Shown piece after piece: positions 16,602 through 24,986 of a stretch of 64,000 bases of DNA. Each line of letters begins with the position of its first letter. Positions within the stretch are counted from its first letter, which is position 1. Location of the stretch: positions 372,001-436,000 of the forward strand of contig NZ_VIWP01000001.1 in assembly GCF_007829835.1 (NCBI RefSeq). Reading direction: 5' to 3'. This stretch comes from Neorhizobium alkalisoli (GTDB taxonomy: Bacteria > Pseudomonadota > Alphaproteobacteria > Rhizobiales > Rhizobiaceae). Position numbers and translations under genes: made by a program. The notes below the pieces were generated by a model. That model was not told the origin of the DNA and searched no databases. It saw only the letters and a program-made list of their open reading frames with translations.

Positions 16602-18455
16602 CTATTCTTCCACCTTCTTTAAATGCACCCGGAATTGCGTTCCCGTCGGTCCCGTTTCGACCTCGATGTGACCGTCGTAGTCGGCCAGGATCTCCTTGGA
16701 GATCACCAGCCCAAGGCCGAGCCCCTTCTCCTTCGACGAGTTGAACGGCTCGAAGAGAGAATCGAGAATGTCGGGGCTGATGCCCGGGCCGTTATCGGCG
16801 ACGGTGACGATCACGGTCTCATCCTTCGTCTCCACGGAGATCCCGACATGGCCGTCATCCCGGCTCGCCAAGGCCTCGAGCGCGTTCTGAAAAAGGTTGA
16901 TAAAGACCTGTTCCAGTCTCAGTCGGCTTCCCATCACACGTGTATCGGGATCGAATGTCTCGACCGACAGGCTTTCGAGCCGCCCGGTAAAACGGCTGCG
17001 CAGCAGAACCCGTGCACCATCGATCACATCGCGTATCAGCACCGGCTCCGGCGCCGTCCGCCCGCGCCGCGCCAGCGCCTTAAGATCTTCGGTGATCGCG
17101 CCGATCCGCTCCGTCAGATTGGCGATGAGGCCAAGATTTTCGACCACCGGCTTGGTTTGTCGCCGCTCCAGAAAGACCTTGGAATTGTCCGCATAGGCGC
17201 GGATCGTCGCGACGGGCTGGTTGATTTCGTGGGCAACGCCGGCTGCCACCTGACCGAGAATGGCGAGACGGTTGGCATGGACGAGATCCTGTTGCACCGC
17301 CTGAAGACGGCTTTCCGTGGCGTGGTGGCTGGCGATTTCGGCTTCCAGCCGGTCGCGGGCCTGGCTTAAATCCCGTGTACGGTCGAGAACGCGATGTTCG
17401 AGCTCCTCCCGCGCCATCTGCTCGCGAAAAATCGTCATGAAGGCCACCTGACGGCGGCGCATCCAGAGGGCCGCAAGAGCGGCAATCACGAACAGGATCA
17501 GGGCCGCGATCAGCCGCGCTTCCCGCACGGCATCCGCCACCGGTTTTTCGACCGGCTGAAGATATTGAAACACCCAGTTGGTGGAGGCAACGGGCACGCT
17601 GATGCGCAGGTAATCCGCTGCAGCGCCGCCCGGCATGTTCACATGCAGCACCGACGCATCCTGCGCATAGCCGGAGGCCCGCGAGAACGGCAGGGGCATC
17701 AGGGACGCATCCCCGAACTGCAGGCTTTCACGGATCGCCGAGAGATATTGCGGCTGAAGCTCTTCCGTCGTCATGAATCGCCAGGAGGGGATGCTGGTGA
17801 TGAGGACGACATGATTTTCATCGACCACAAAGGCCGGCCGCTGCGTGTCGCGCCAGTCATTCTCAAGCTGGTCGAATTCCATCTTGACGACAACGACGCC
17901 GAGCGGCGCCGAAACCGGGCCGACTACATGGGAGATATAGAGGCCGGGCCGCTTGCTGACCGTGCCCAGCGCAAAATGTTCGGCCATGCCGCTCTTCAGG
18001 GCACCGGAAAAATAACGCCGGAAGGCGTAATCATTGCCAACGAAGCTCGTCGCCTCACGCCAGTTGCTGGCGGAAATCGCAATCCCGTCCATGCCGACGA
18101 CATAGATGACCGAGGCATTGGTGCCGGCGACCAGATCCTCCAGTTTACCGCTGAGCGCCTCTTTGCGGGCCGGTTCCGGATTTCGCAACGTGTCTTCCAG
18201 ATCGCGGTCCCGCGCCAGAAGGAAAGGAATGGCCCGTGGTCGCTCAAGCACGGCCTGCAGCAGCGCGACCTTGAGATTGGCTTCCGTCTGCCCCTGCGCC
18301 TGCAGAGCAGACAGCGCCGCATTGCGGCCATAGATGCCAACCACATAGAAGGTGATCGCAGAGATCGCCGCGACGACGAGCGCGAAAACGATCCAACTGC
18401 GCCGGTTGCGGGCGCCGCTTACTCTGTTGTCCTCGACGGATACGATCTGAGCCAT
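16602..18455 (-). CDS. dctB: C4-dicarboxylate sensor histidine kinase DctB
   Basis: The protein has 617 residues from ATG 18455; the frame is open further upstream but that stretch is the dctA/dctB control region. A first membrane segment ([22 protein letters not shown], about 24-45) and a second ([17 protein letters not shown], about 325-341) flank a periplasmic double-PAS sensor. Then come a coiled coil, the H box [20 protein letters not shown], and the N and G boxes ([26 protein letters not shown]). It senses succinate, malate and fumarate and phosphorylates DctD. Divergent from dctA, as in other rhizobia. Confidence 0.93.
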   Translation of the reverse strand: MAQIVSVEDNRVSGARNRRSWIVFALVVAAISAITFYVVGIYGRNAALSALQAQGQTEANLKVALLQAVLERPRAIPFLLARDRDLEDTLRNPEPARKEALSGKLEDLVAGTNASVIYVVGMDGIAISASNWREATSFVGNDYAFRRYFSGALKSGMAEHFALGTVSKRPGLYISHVVGPVSAPLGVVVVKMEFDQLENDWRDTQRPAFVVDENHVVLITSIPSWRFMTTEELQPQYLSAIRESLQFGDASLMPLPFSRASGYAQDASVLHVNMPGGAAADYLRISVPVASTNWVFQYLQPVEKPVADAVREARLIAALILFVIAALAALWMRRRQVAFMTIFREQMAREELEHRVLDRTRDLSQARDRLEAEIASHHATESRLQAVQQDLVHANRLAILGQVAAGVAHEINQPVATIRAYADNSKVFLERRQTKPVVENLGLIANLTERIGAITEDLKALARRGRTAPEPVLIRDVIDGARVLLRSRFTGRLESLSVETFDPDTRVMGSRLRLEQVFINLFQNALEALASRDDGHVGISVETKDETVIVTVADNGPGISPDILDSLFEPFNSSKEKGLGLGLVISKEILADYDGHIEVETGPTGTQFRVHLKKVEE

Positions 18456-18471
18456 GGTCCAGTCTGAGCGT

Positions 18472-18515
18472 AAATCCGCACAAAACTCAATAGACAAATG
18501 CGATAATCCGCACAC
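18472..18515. promoter_or_regulatory. Paired repeats, probable DctD upstream activating sites
   Basis: AATCCGCACA occurs at 18473-18482 and again at 18505-18514, 32 bases apart (about three helical turns), some 80-120 bases upstream of the dctA -24/-12 promoter. This is where DctD enhancer sites are expected. A related TTTCCGCATC lies at 18571. Binding by DctD is inferred from position. Confidence 0.6.
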
Positions 18516-18590
18516 TCCACTTATGAGCAATTGCATCGGACAGATAAGAAAACACTGATTATACAGCGAATTTCCGCATCTAAATCGATT

Positions 18591-18606
18591 TGGCACGCTG
18601 ATTGCA
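18591..18606 (+). promoter_or_regulatory. Sigma-54 (-24/-12) promoter of dctA
   Basis: TGGCACGCTGATTGCA matches the sigma-54 consensus TGGCAC-N5-TTGC exactly, with correct spacing. It lies about 70 bases upstream of the dctA ATG and is the expected target of DctD. Confidence 0.92.
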
Positions 18607-18675
18607 ATGAAACTGTCACAACAGACAGCTCCGGGAAGAGCCAGATCCCTGGTCGGAGCCTGATTGGAGGACAAT

Positions 18676-19995
18676 ATGAATATGATACCTGACGCGCAGC
18701 CGCGTGTAGCACTGCCATTCTATCGGCACCTTTATTTCCAGGTCGTCGTCGCGATCGTCGCCGGCATCCTGCTCGGCCACTTCTATCCGCAGACCGGCGA
18801 AGCGCTGAAGCCGCTGGGCGATGCCTTCATCAAGCTCGTCAAGATGATCATCGCACCGGTGATCTTCCTGACGGTCGCCACCGGCATTGCCGGCATGTCC
18901 GACCTGAAGAAGGTCGGCCGCGTCGCAGGCAAGGCGATGATCTACTTCCTCGTCTTCTCGACGCTGGCACTCGCCGTCGGCATGCTGATCGCCAACGTGC
19001 TGCAGCCGGGCGCCGGCATGCATATCGCAGCAGCCTCGCTCGACGCCAAGTCGGTCGCGACCTATGCCACCAAGGCGCATGACTCGACCGTCATCGGCTT
19101 CCTGATGAACATCATTCCTGAGACGATCGTCGGCGCGTTTGCGCAGGGCGATATTCTGCAGGTCCTGTTCTTCTCGGTCCTGTTCGGCATCGCGCTCGGC
19201 ATGGTCGGCGACAAGGGCAAGCCGGTTCTCGACTTCCTCAATGCGCTCACCGCCCCGATCTTCCGTCTGGTCGCCATCCTGATGAAGGCTGCCCCGATCG
19301 GCGCTTTCGGTGCGATGGCCTTCACCATCGGCAAGTACGGCATCGGCTCGATTGCCAACCTCGCCTTCCTAATCGGCACCTTTTACCTGACCTCGCTGGT
19401 CTTCGTGCTGGTCATCCTCGGCGCGGTCGCCCGTTATAACGGCTTCTCGATCCTGGCTCTGATCCGCTACATCAAGGAAGAACTGCTTCTCGTGCTCGGT
19501 ACGTCTTCTTCGGAAGCCGCCCTGCCCGGCCTGATGCAGAAGATGGAACGTGCGGGCTGCAAGCGCTCGGTCGTCGGTCTCGTCATTCCGACCGGTTACT
19601 CGTTCAATCTGGACGGCACCAACATCTACATGACGTTGGCTGCTCTGTTCATCGCCCAGGCAACCGACACGCCGCTGTCCTTTGGTGACCAGATCCTGCT
19701 GCTGCTCGTTGCGATGCTGAGCTCCAAGGGTGCCGCCGGCATCACCGGCGCCGGCTTCATCACGCTCGCCGCAACGCTCTCCGTTGTCCCGTCGATCCCG
19801 ATCGCCGGCATGGCGCTGATCCTCGGCATCGACCGCTTCATGTCGGAATGCCGCGCGCTGACCAATTTCGTCGGCAATGCGGTCGCCACCATCGTCGTTG
19901 CCCGTTGGGAAAACGAACTGGACAAGGCCGCACTCGACAACGCGCTTGCCGGCAATGCACCGCTGCCGAGCCAGACGCTGCAGGCCGCAGAATAA
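18676..19995 (+). CDS. dctA: C4-dicarboxylate:cation symporter DctA
   Basis: The protein has 439 residues from ATG 18676, five bases after GGAGG; a TTG further upstream is not needed. It has about eight membrane segments, the serine-rich re-entrant loop [13 protein letters not shown], and the NLDGT substrate/cation motif ([13 protein letters not shown]), all standard for the DAACS family. It imports succinate, malate and fumarate, the main carbon sources of free-living rhizobia on plants and of bacteroids. A strong terminator follows. Confidence 0.96.
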   Translation: MNMIPDAQPRVALPFYRHLYFQVVVAIVAGILLGHFYPQTGEALKPLGDAFIKLVKMIIAPVIFLTVATGIAGMSDLKKVGRVAGKAMIYFLVFSTLALAVGMLIANVLQPGAGMHIAAASLDAKSVATYATKAHDSTVIGFLMNIIPETIVGAFAQGDILQVLFFSVLFGIALGMVGDKGKPVLDFLNALTAPIFRLVAILMKAAPIGAFGAMAFTIGKYGIGSIANLAFLIGTFYLTSLVFVLVILGAVARYNGFSILALIRYIKEELLLVLGTSSSEAALPGLMQKMERAGCKRSVVGLVIPTGYSFNLDGTNIYMTLAALFIAQATDTPLSFGDQILLLLVAMLSSKGAAGITGAGFITLAATLSVVPSIPIAGMALILGIDRFMSECRALTNFVGNAVATIVVARWENELDKAALDNALAGNAPLPSQTLQAAE

Positions 19996-20039
19996 TCCTC
20001 GCGATAATCCTCCCAAGGATTGGGGTTATGACCTCAAGG

Positions 20040-20064
20040 AAACACCCGCCGATGGCGGGTGTTT
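20040..20064 (+). terminator. Rho-independent terminator after dctA
   Basis: The stem AAACACCCGCC / GGCGGGTGTTT has a three-base loop and is followed by TCGTTTG. It is symmetrical with an A-rich 5' side, so it could also act on the leftward strand, though the nearest leftward gene already ends at 20096. Confidence 0.85.
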
Positions 20065-20095
20065 TCGTTTGAAGAAAGATCGGGAAGAAAAGCCG

Positions 20096-21814
20096 TCAGG
20101 ATGCCCTGACGGCCGCGGCAGGCTCGGCGAAATTCGTTTCCCGGCCCTGCGCCGCAAGAGCGGCATGGATCTGCGCGACTACGGCCGCACCCTCGCCGAC
20201 TGCCGCCGCGACACGTTTGGTCGAACCGGCGCGAACATCACCAATCGCAAAAATGTTCGGCGTGCTGGTTTCGAGCGGCAAGGCATCCCGCGAGACGTAG
20301 ACCGCCCCTTGACCAAAAGGCCGGCCGGTGACGATGAAACCCTTGCTGTCGGTCGCGACATAAGGATTGATCCAACCTGTGTTCGGATCGGCGCCGATGA
20401 ACAGGAAAAGGTGCCGGAGCGCAAATGTATCGCGCGTGCCGCTCGACAGGTTTTCCACCGTCACGCCTGAAAGCCGCTTCTGTTCATCCGCCTCGATCGC
20501 AACGATTTCGCAGCCGGTGCAGAGCTCGACATTCGGAAGCGATGCAATCCGCTCGATCAGATATTGCGACATGGTCGCCTCGAGATCGCGGCGAACGATC
20601 AGCCGCAGGCGTTTGACCTGCGGCGCCAGATAGGCAACCGCCTGCCCTGCGGAATTGCCGCCGCCGATCAGGGCGATCTCCTCGCCCTGGCAAAGACGGG
20701 CCTCGATGGGGGAGGCCCAGTAGGAAATACCGGCCCCTTCGAAAGCATCGATATCGGCGATCCGCGGCCGGCGATAACGGGCGCCTGAGGCAATGACCAG
20801 CGTACGAGCCTTGACTGTCCGGTCTGCTGAGAGCTTCAGGATATGGTTTGGGCGCGTGCCGCCATTCGCCGGCTGAACGTCCAGCGCTTCAAGAGGGATG
20901 GCTATTTCGGCACCGAACTTGAGCGCCTGATTGAAGGCCCTGCCCGCCAGTGCCTGTCCGGAAATACCGGTCGGGAAACCGAGGTAATTCTCGATACGGG
21001 CGGAAGCGCCGGCCTGGCCGCCGATGGCCCGTTCGTCCAGAACGATGACATCCAGGCCTTCCGACGCCGCATAGGTCGCAGCTGCAAGGCCTGCCGGGCC
21101 GGCGCCGACGATTGCGACGTCATAGATCTTTTCAGGATCGAGCACCGGCGTCATGCCGAGGCAGATACCGGCCTCGATATTCGTCGGGTTCTTCAGGACC
21201 GTCCCGACCGGGCAGATCATCAAGGGCAGTTCCGTCGGCTTGACGCCAAGCCGCTCGACCAGCGCCTTGCCTTCCTTGTCGGAGGCGGCATCGAGCGTCG
21301 TGAAGGGATTGCCGTTGCGGGCGAGAAAGCCTTCCAAACGCACAAGAGCCGCGCTGCCGGGCGTGCCGATCAGCACGGAACCGGAGCCACCCGCATCGAT
21401 CAGGGCCACGCGCCGCAGGATGAAGGCGCGCATGACCACTTCGCCAATATCTGCCGAACCGATGATCAGCGCCCGCAGATGATGCGCATCGAAGGCGACG
21501 GCGGTGCAGCCATCCGCTCCGGCACGGGCGCCGGCCAGCGTCGGACGGCCGGAAAGCTGGCTGACCTCGCCGGAAAAATGACCGCGATGGTGGGTGATGA
21601 TCTGCGCCTCGCGATCGAGCCCGTCATTGCGCGACATTTCCAGCGAGCCTTCCAGCACAAGCCAGGCAGGCGCGCCGGGATCACCGATCTTATACAGGGT
21701 CTCGCCCGGCTCGAAATGATGCGGTTTTCCATTGGCGAAATGTTTGGCCGTCTCTATCTGGGCGGGACTGAGAGCCGGAAACATCTGATGGTGGCGTGAG
21801 CCGGTCGTGGGCAT
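20096..21814 (-). CDS. cNMP-binding domain fused to a thioredoxin-reductase-like flavoprotein lacking the CxxC
   Basis: The protein has 572 residues from ATG 21814. Residues about 20-135 form a cyclic-nucleotide-binding (Crp-like) domain (FEPGETLYKIGDPG, HFSGEVSQL). A linker of about 90 residues follows, then an FAD domain with GAGPAGLAA (237-245), an NADPH motif GGGNSAG (384-390) and the C-terminal FAIGDVRAGSTKRVAAAVGEG. Thioredoxin reductases carry CATC after GxxYC; here the segment is GISYWASPIEA (W366-P369), so the redox disulfide is gone. The substrate is unknown. It follows a UBP zinc-finger gene by 27 bases, a pairing I recall from other rhizobia. Confidence 0.88.
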   Translation of the reverse strand: MPTTGSRHHQMFPALSPAQIETAKHFANGKPHHFEPGETLYKIGDPGAPAWLVLEGSLEMSRNDGLDREAQIITHHRGHFSGEVSQLSGRPTLAGARAGADGCTAVAFDAHHLRALIIGSADIGEVVMRAFILRRVALIDAGGSGSVLIGTPGSAALVRLEGFLARNGNPFTTLDAASDKEGKALVERLGVKPTELPLMICPVGTVLKNPTNIEAGICLGMTPVLDPEKIYDVAIVGAGPAGLAAATYAASEGLDVIVLDERAIGGQAGASARIENYLGFPTGISGQALAGRAFNQALKFGAEIAIPLEALDVQPANGGTRPNHILKLSADRTVKARTLVIASGARYRRPRIADIDAFEGAGISYWASPIEARLCQGEEIALIGGGNSAGQAVAYLAPQVKRLRLIVRRDLEATMSQYLIERIASLPNVELCTGCEIVAIEADEQKRLSGVTVENLSSGTRDTFALRHLFLFIGADPNTGWINPYVATDSKGFIVTGRPFGQGAVYVSRDALPLETSTPNIFAIGDVRAGSTKRVAAAVGEGAAVVAQIHAALAAQGRETNFAEPAAAVRAS

Positions 21815-21841
21815 GCTGAAAATCCTCCTCTGCAACCGGCA

Positions 21842-22144
21842 TCAGACGTAACGCGGGATCGGCCCGCGCTGCGGCGTCTGGTCGGGAAGATCAACCATGA
21901 TCTCATCGACATAACACCAGCCCCAGCCCTCCGGCGGATCGTAACCTTCGATGATCGGATGCCCCGTCGCACGAAAATGCCCGGTCGCATGGCGGCCGGG
22001 CGACTGGTCGCAGCAGCCGACATGGCCGCATTCGCGGCACAGGCGCAGATGCACCCATGCCTGGCCGATCTCAAGGCATTCCTCACATCCAAGCGTGCGC
22101 GGCTTGACGGATTTGATGGTCGATTGGTGGCTGCAACGGGTCAT
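21842..22144 (-). CDS. UBP-type zinc-finger protein
   Basis: The protein has 100 residues, nearly all one ZnF-UBP domain: GCEECLEIG, HLRLCRECGHVGCCDQSPGRHATGHFRATGHPI and GWGWCYVDE. The Cys/His ligands of the UBP fold are present. In eukaryotes this domain binds the free C-terminus of ubiquitin; bacteria with it lack ubiquitin, so the ligand is unknown, perhaps another C-terminal Gly-type peptide. It is the first gene of the pair with the cNMP flavoprotein. Length is typical for stand-alone bacterial versions. Confidence 0.88.
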   Translation of the reverse strand: MTRCSHQSTIKSVKPRTLGCEECLEIGQAWVHLRLCRECGHVGCCDQSPGRHATGHFRATGHPIIEGYDPPEGWGWCYVDEIMVDLPDQTPQRGPIPRYV

Positions 22145-22242
22145 GCCTGTCTCCAGAATTCCGGATCATACGTTCATCGGCTGTATTCATGACATCCAGG
22201 ACAGGGCCGGTCTTGGACAGAAGGCTTTTCCATCAAAAAATC

Positions 22243-22275
22243 TGACGCCGCCGGGACAATCGCCTGCCGGCGGCG
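22243..22275 (-). terminator. Probable terminator of the MFS gene
   Basis: CGCCGCCGG (22246-22254) pairs with CCGGCGGCG (22267-22275) eight bases beyond the MFS stop. On the transcribed strand it is followed by TCAGATTTTTTG, a usable U tract. Confidence 0.65.
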
Positions 22276-22283
22276 GATATGTT

Positions 22284-23504
22284 TTATCTTGCATCGCCCT
22301 TCAACGAAGGCGTTGCGGCATGGCTTGAGCGATCGCCGACAAGGCGCACGACAAGCCCGATCATGGCGAGTGCCGCACCAAGTATGCTGACAGCCGGCCA
22401 TGCACCATAGGACCAGGCTGCCGTTGCCAGCGCCGCGCCAGCCGCGCCGCCGAGGAACATGGCAGTCATGAAGATCGTATTCAACCGGCTTCTCGCCTCA
22501 TGGTCGAGTGCATAGACAATATGCTGGTTGGAGACGAGCGCACTCTGGATGCCGAAATCGAGCACGATGACACCGACGACCAGCGCAATCAGCGAAGCCC
22601 ACAGGCCGAAGATCGCCCAGGAAACGACGGCAAGGATCGCACCAAGCAAGACGACGAAATGCGGACCATTGCGGTCGGCCATGCGGCCGGCAAGTGGGGC
22701 GGCGAAGACACCAACAGCGCCGACGATCCCGAACAGACCTGCGACATCGGCCCCGAGATTGAAGCGCGGCGTCTGCAGATAAAGCGCGAGGATCGTCCAG
22801 AAGGCGGTGAAGGATCCGAACAAGGCAGCCTGCATCATCGCTGCCGAGCGCAGGGCCCGTTCACGCTTCCAGAGATGGGCGAGCGAGTGCAACGCCTTGC
22901 CATAGGGCATCAGCGAATTCGGGCGATGGTCCGGCAGGGTCAGATACATCAGGCCGGCGGCAGCGAGCGCCAGCGGCACGCCAAGCCAGAACATTTCGCG
23001 CCAGCCGGCATGTTCGCCGACAAAACCCGAAAGCGTGCGGCTGAAGAGGATGCCGGAAAGCACGCCGGCCATCACGGTGCCGATCGTCGAGCCGCGTTTT
23101 TCAGGCGTCGCAAGGGTTGCCGCGAAAGGCACGATCTGCTGGGCAACGGTGGAGCTGGCGCCGACGGCGAGCGAGGCAGCAATCAGCGACCACGCAGTCG
23201 GAGCGATCGCAGCCAAAACCAGCGCGGCCGCCAGAACAAGGAATTGCAGGATGATCAACCGGCGCCGCTGCAGGATATCGCCAAGCGGCAGCAGGAAAAG
23301 CAGGCCGATCGCATAACCGAGCTGGGTTGCGGTCGGCACGAAGCCGGTGATCGGCTGATGCTGGAATTCCGCTTCGATGATGCCGAGCATCGGCTGATTG
23401 TAATAAATGTTGGCGACGGCAATGCCACTGGCAGCTGCCATGGCAAACAAAGCCGGCCGGCTCAGGCCGCCTGATGTGGCGGACTTATCTGAACGCGTAT
23501 CCAT
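22284..23504 (-). CDS. MFS transporter (AraJ/arabinose-efflux type)
   Basis: The protein has 406 residues from ATG 23504; an upstream in-frame start at 23540 is less well placed. It has twelve hydrophobic segments. The motif-A-like loop LLFLLPLGDILQRRRLI lies between TM2 and TM3, and YYNQPMLGIIEAEF near the N-terminus is characteristic of this exporter group. Substrates of such exporters are varied. It is divergent from a LysR regulator with about 107 bases between starts, which is the usual local-control arrangement. Confidence 0.88.
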   Translation of the reverse strand: MDTRSDKSATSGGLSRPALFAMAAASGIAVANIYYNQPMLGIIEAEFQHQPITGFVPTATQLGYAIGLLFLLPLGDILQRRRLIILQFLVLAAALVLAAIAPTAWSLIAASLAVGASSTVAQQIVPFAATLATPEKRGSTIGTVMAGVLSGILFSRTLSGFVGEHAGWREMFWLGVPLALAAAGLMYLTLPDHRPNSLMPYGKALHSLAHLWKRERALRSAAMMQAALFGSFTAFWTILALYLQTPRFNLGADVAGLFGIVGAVGVFAAPLAGRMADRNGPHFVVLLGAILAVVSWAIFGLWASLIALVVGVIVLDFGIQSALVSNQHIVYALDHEARSRLNTIFMTAMFLGGAAGAALATAAWSYGAWPAVSILGAALAMIGLVVRLVGDRSSHAATPSLKGDAR

Positions 23505-23537
23505 GATCTTCGTCCTTCTTGATCGGTGAATGTGTGT

Positions 23538-23573
23538 CACTGATCTAGCTTTTTATCGATATCCTGATTAGTG
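23538..23573. promoter_or_regulatory. Imperfect dyad between MFS and LysR genes
   Basis: CACTGATC (23538-23545) and GATTAGTG (23566-23573) are inverted, seven of eight positions matching. The site sits between divergent starts where a LysR regulator normally binds. The assignment is positional only. Confidence 0.35.
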
Positions 23574-23611
23574 AGCTTGTATGTTCTGCCTGAATAACGG
23601 AAATCGATATA

Positions 23612-24511
23612 ATGGACATCGATGACGTAATGGTCTTTACCGCTGCAGTCAGCGCCGGCAGCCTGGCCGCCGCCGCCCGCCGTCTCGGCCTGTCGCCGAT
23701 GATCGCAAGCCGCAGGCTCGCCTCGCTGGAAGCCTCGCTCGGTACCCGCCTGCTTCACCGCACCACCCGCTCGCTGTCCCTGACGCCCGAGGGCGAGACC
23801 TTTCTGCCCTTTGCAGAGGTTCTGGTGGAGAACCAGGCGGAGGCGATGGCACGGCTGCGATCGGATAGTCTCGGCGCGGCCGGACTTTTGAGGGTTTCCG
23901 CGACGATTGCCTTCGGCACGAAATTCATTGCGCCCCTCGTTCCCTCGCTGCTCGAAGCCAATCCGCAGCTCAGAATAGCACTCGATCTCACCGATACACT
24001 TCCCGACCTTGTTTCGACCGGCACTGATCTCGCGATCCGCATCGCGCGCCTCAAGGACAGCAGCCTGATCGCCCAGAAACTCGCCGACAATCCGCGGGTG
24101 GTCATCGCCAGCCCGGATTATCTCGCGCGGCGCGGAACGCCCGCATCGCTTGCCGACCTGGCACAGCACGATTGCCTCACTCTTGGTGCCGCCACCCACT
24201 GGACCTTCGAACAGGATGGCGCGGAACGCCATGTGCGGGTCAATTCACGTTTCACCTCCAGCACGATCGAAGGCTGCCATGCCGCCTGCATCGCCGGCGG
24301 CGGGCTTGCCCTGCTTTCGACCTGGAACGTCCGCGACGAGCTCGCCGACGGCCGCCTCGTGCAGATCGACTTTCCGGACGGGAATCCGGAGAAGATCAAT
24401 ATCTGGGCGGTCTATCCCACGGCGCGGCTTGTCCTTCCCAAGGTTCGTGTCTTCATCTCGGCCTTGCGCGAGGCCATGGAGCGGGCCGGCCTAAAAACGA
24501 CGGCGGCATGA
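23612..24511 (+). CDS. LysR-family transcriptional regulator
   Basis: The protein has 299 residues with an N-terminal winged helix (FTAAVSAGSLAAAARRLGLSPMIASRRLASLEASLGTRLLHRTTRSLSLTPEG) and a C-terminal periplasmic-binding-like effector domain. The subgroup resembles the DsdC/GcvA-like regulators that sit beside MFS exporters. It probably controls the divergent exporter and itself. The effector cannot be inferred. Confidence 0.92.
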   Translation: MDIDDVMVFTAAVSAGSLAAAARRLGLSPMIASRRLASLEASLGTRLLHRTTRSLSLTPEGETFLPFAEVLVENQAEAMARLRSDSLGAAGLLRVSATIAFGTKFIAPLVPSLLEANPQLRIALDLTDTLPDLVSTGTDLAIRIARLKDSSLIAQKLADNPRVVIASPDYLARRGTPASLADLAQHDCLTLGAATHWTFEQDGAERHVRVNSRFTSSTIEGCHAACIAGGGLALLSTWNVRDELADGRLVQIDFPDGNPEKINIWAVYPTARLVLPKVRVFISALREAMERAGLKTTAA

Positions 24512-24751
24512 TTGATCCGCATTGCGACAAACCATGCCTAATGCAGCTCTGACGATCTTGTTATCACGCCCGTGATCAGCCAGCACTTTTGGACAATCGG
24601 ACTGCGCCGAAAGCCCGGCAGGGCAGGCAGAAGAGGCCAGGAGCGCCAAAATACCGGCCAGACCTATCTTGGGGATGGCAAATTATGCCTCTTGAAAGAG
24701 TGGCCAAGCTCACCACATTGCGCGCGGTAATGCGGGAGATAATCCGAGACT

Positions 24752-24970
24752 ATGCGTGCATTTCTGGAAACCACATTCGGTCCAGCCGATTTTGAAGTTC
24801 TCGATACGGTGCTGGAAGAATGGCGTACGAAACACGGCATGGAAAAGAACAATCCGGATGTCGGGATTGCAGCTGCCGTAATGATCAACCTGTTTCGCGA
24901 AGGCAATGACACGGTCGAGACCCTGCGGCAGGCCGTTTCCCAGCACAAGGCACTGGCCGAATTCTCCTGA
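24752..24970 (+). CDS. Small hypothetical protein (72 aa)
   Basis: MRAFLETTFGPADFEVLDTV... is followed by EEWRTKHGMEKNNPDVGIAAAVMINLFREGNDTVETLRQAV. It is an acidic, helical, soluble protein with codon use like its neighbours. I recall similar short proteins in rhizobial genomes but no function. The ribosome site is weak (GGGAG is 13 or more bases upstream). It converges on the PIG-L gene with 16 bases between the stops. The stretch 24512-24751 in front of it holds nothing I can identify. Confidence 0.55.
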   Translation: MRAFLETTFGPADFEVLDTVLEEWRTKHGMEKNNPDVGIAAAVMINLFREGNDTVETLRQAVSQHKALAEFS

Positions 24971-24986
24971 ATTCTCTGCCCGCGGA

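Noticed and set aside
24589..24795. A 68-codon ORF between the LysR gene and the small hypothetical gene
   Set aside because: No ribosome site, strongly basic N-terminus, overlaps the better-supported ORF at 24752.
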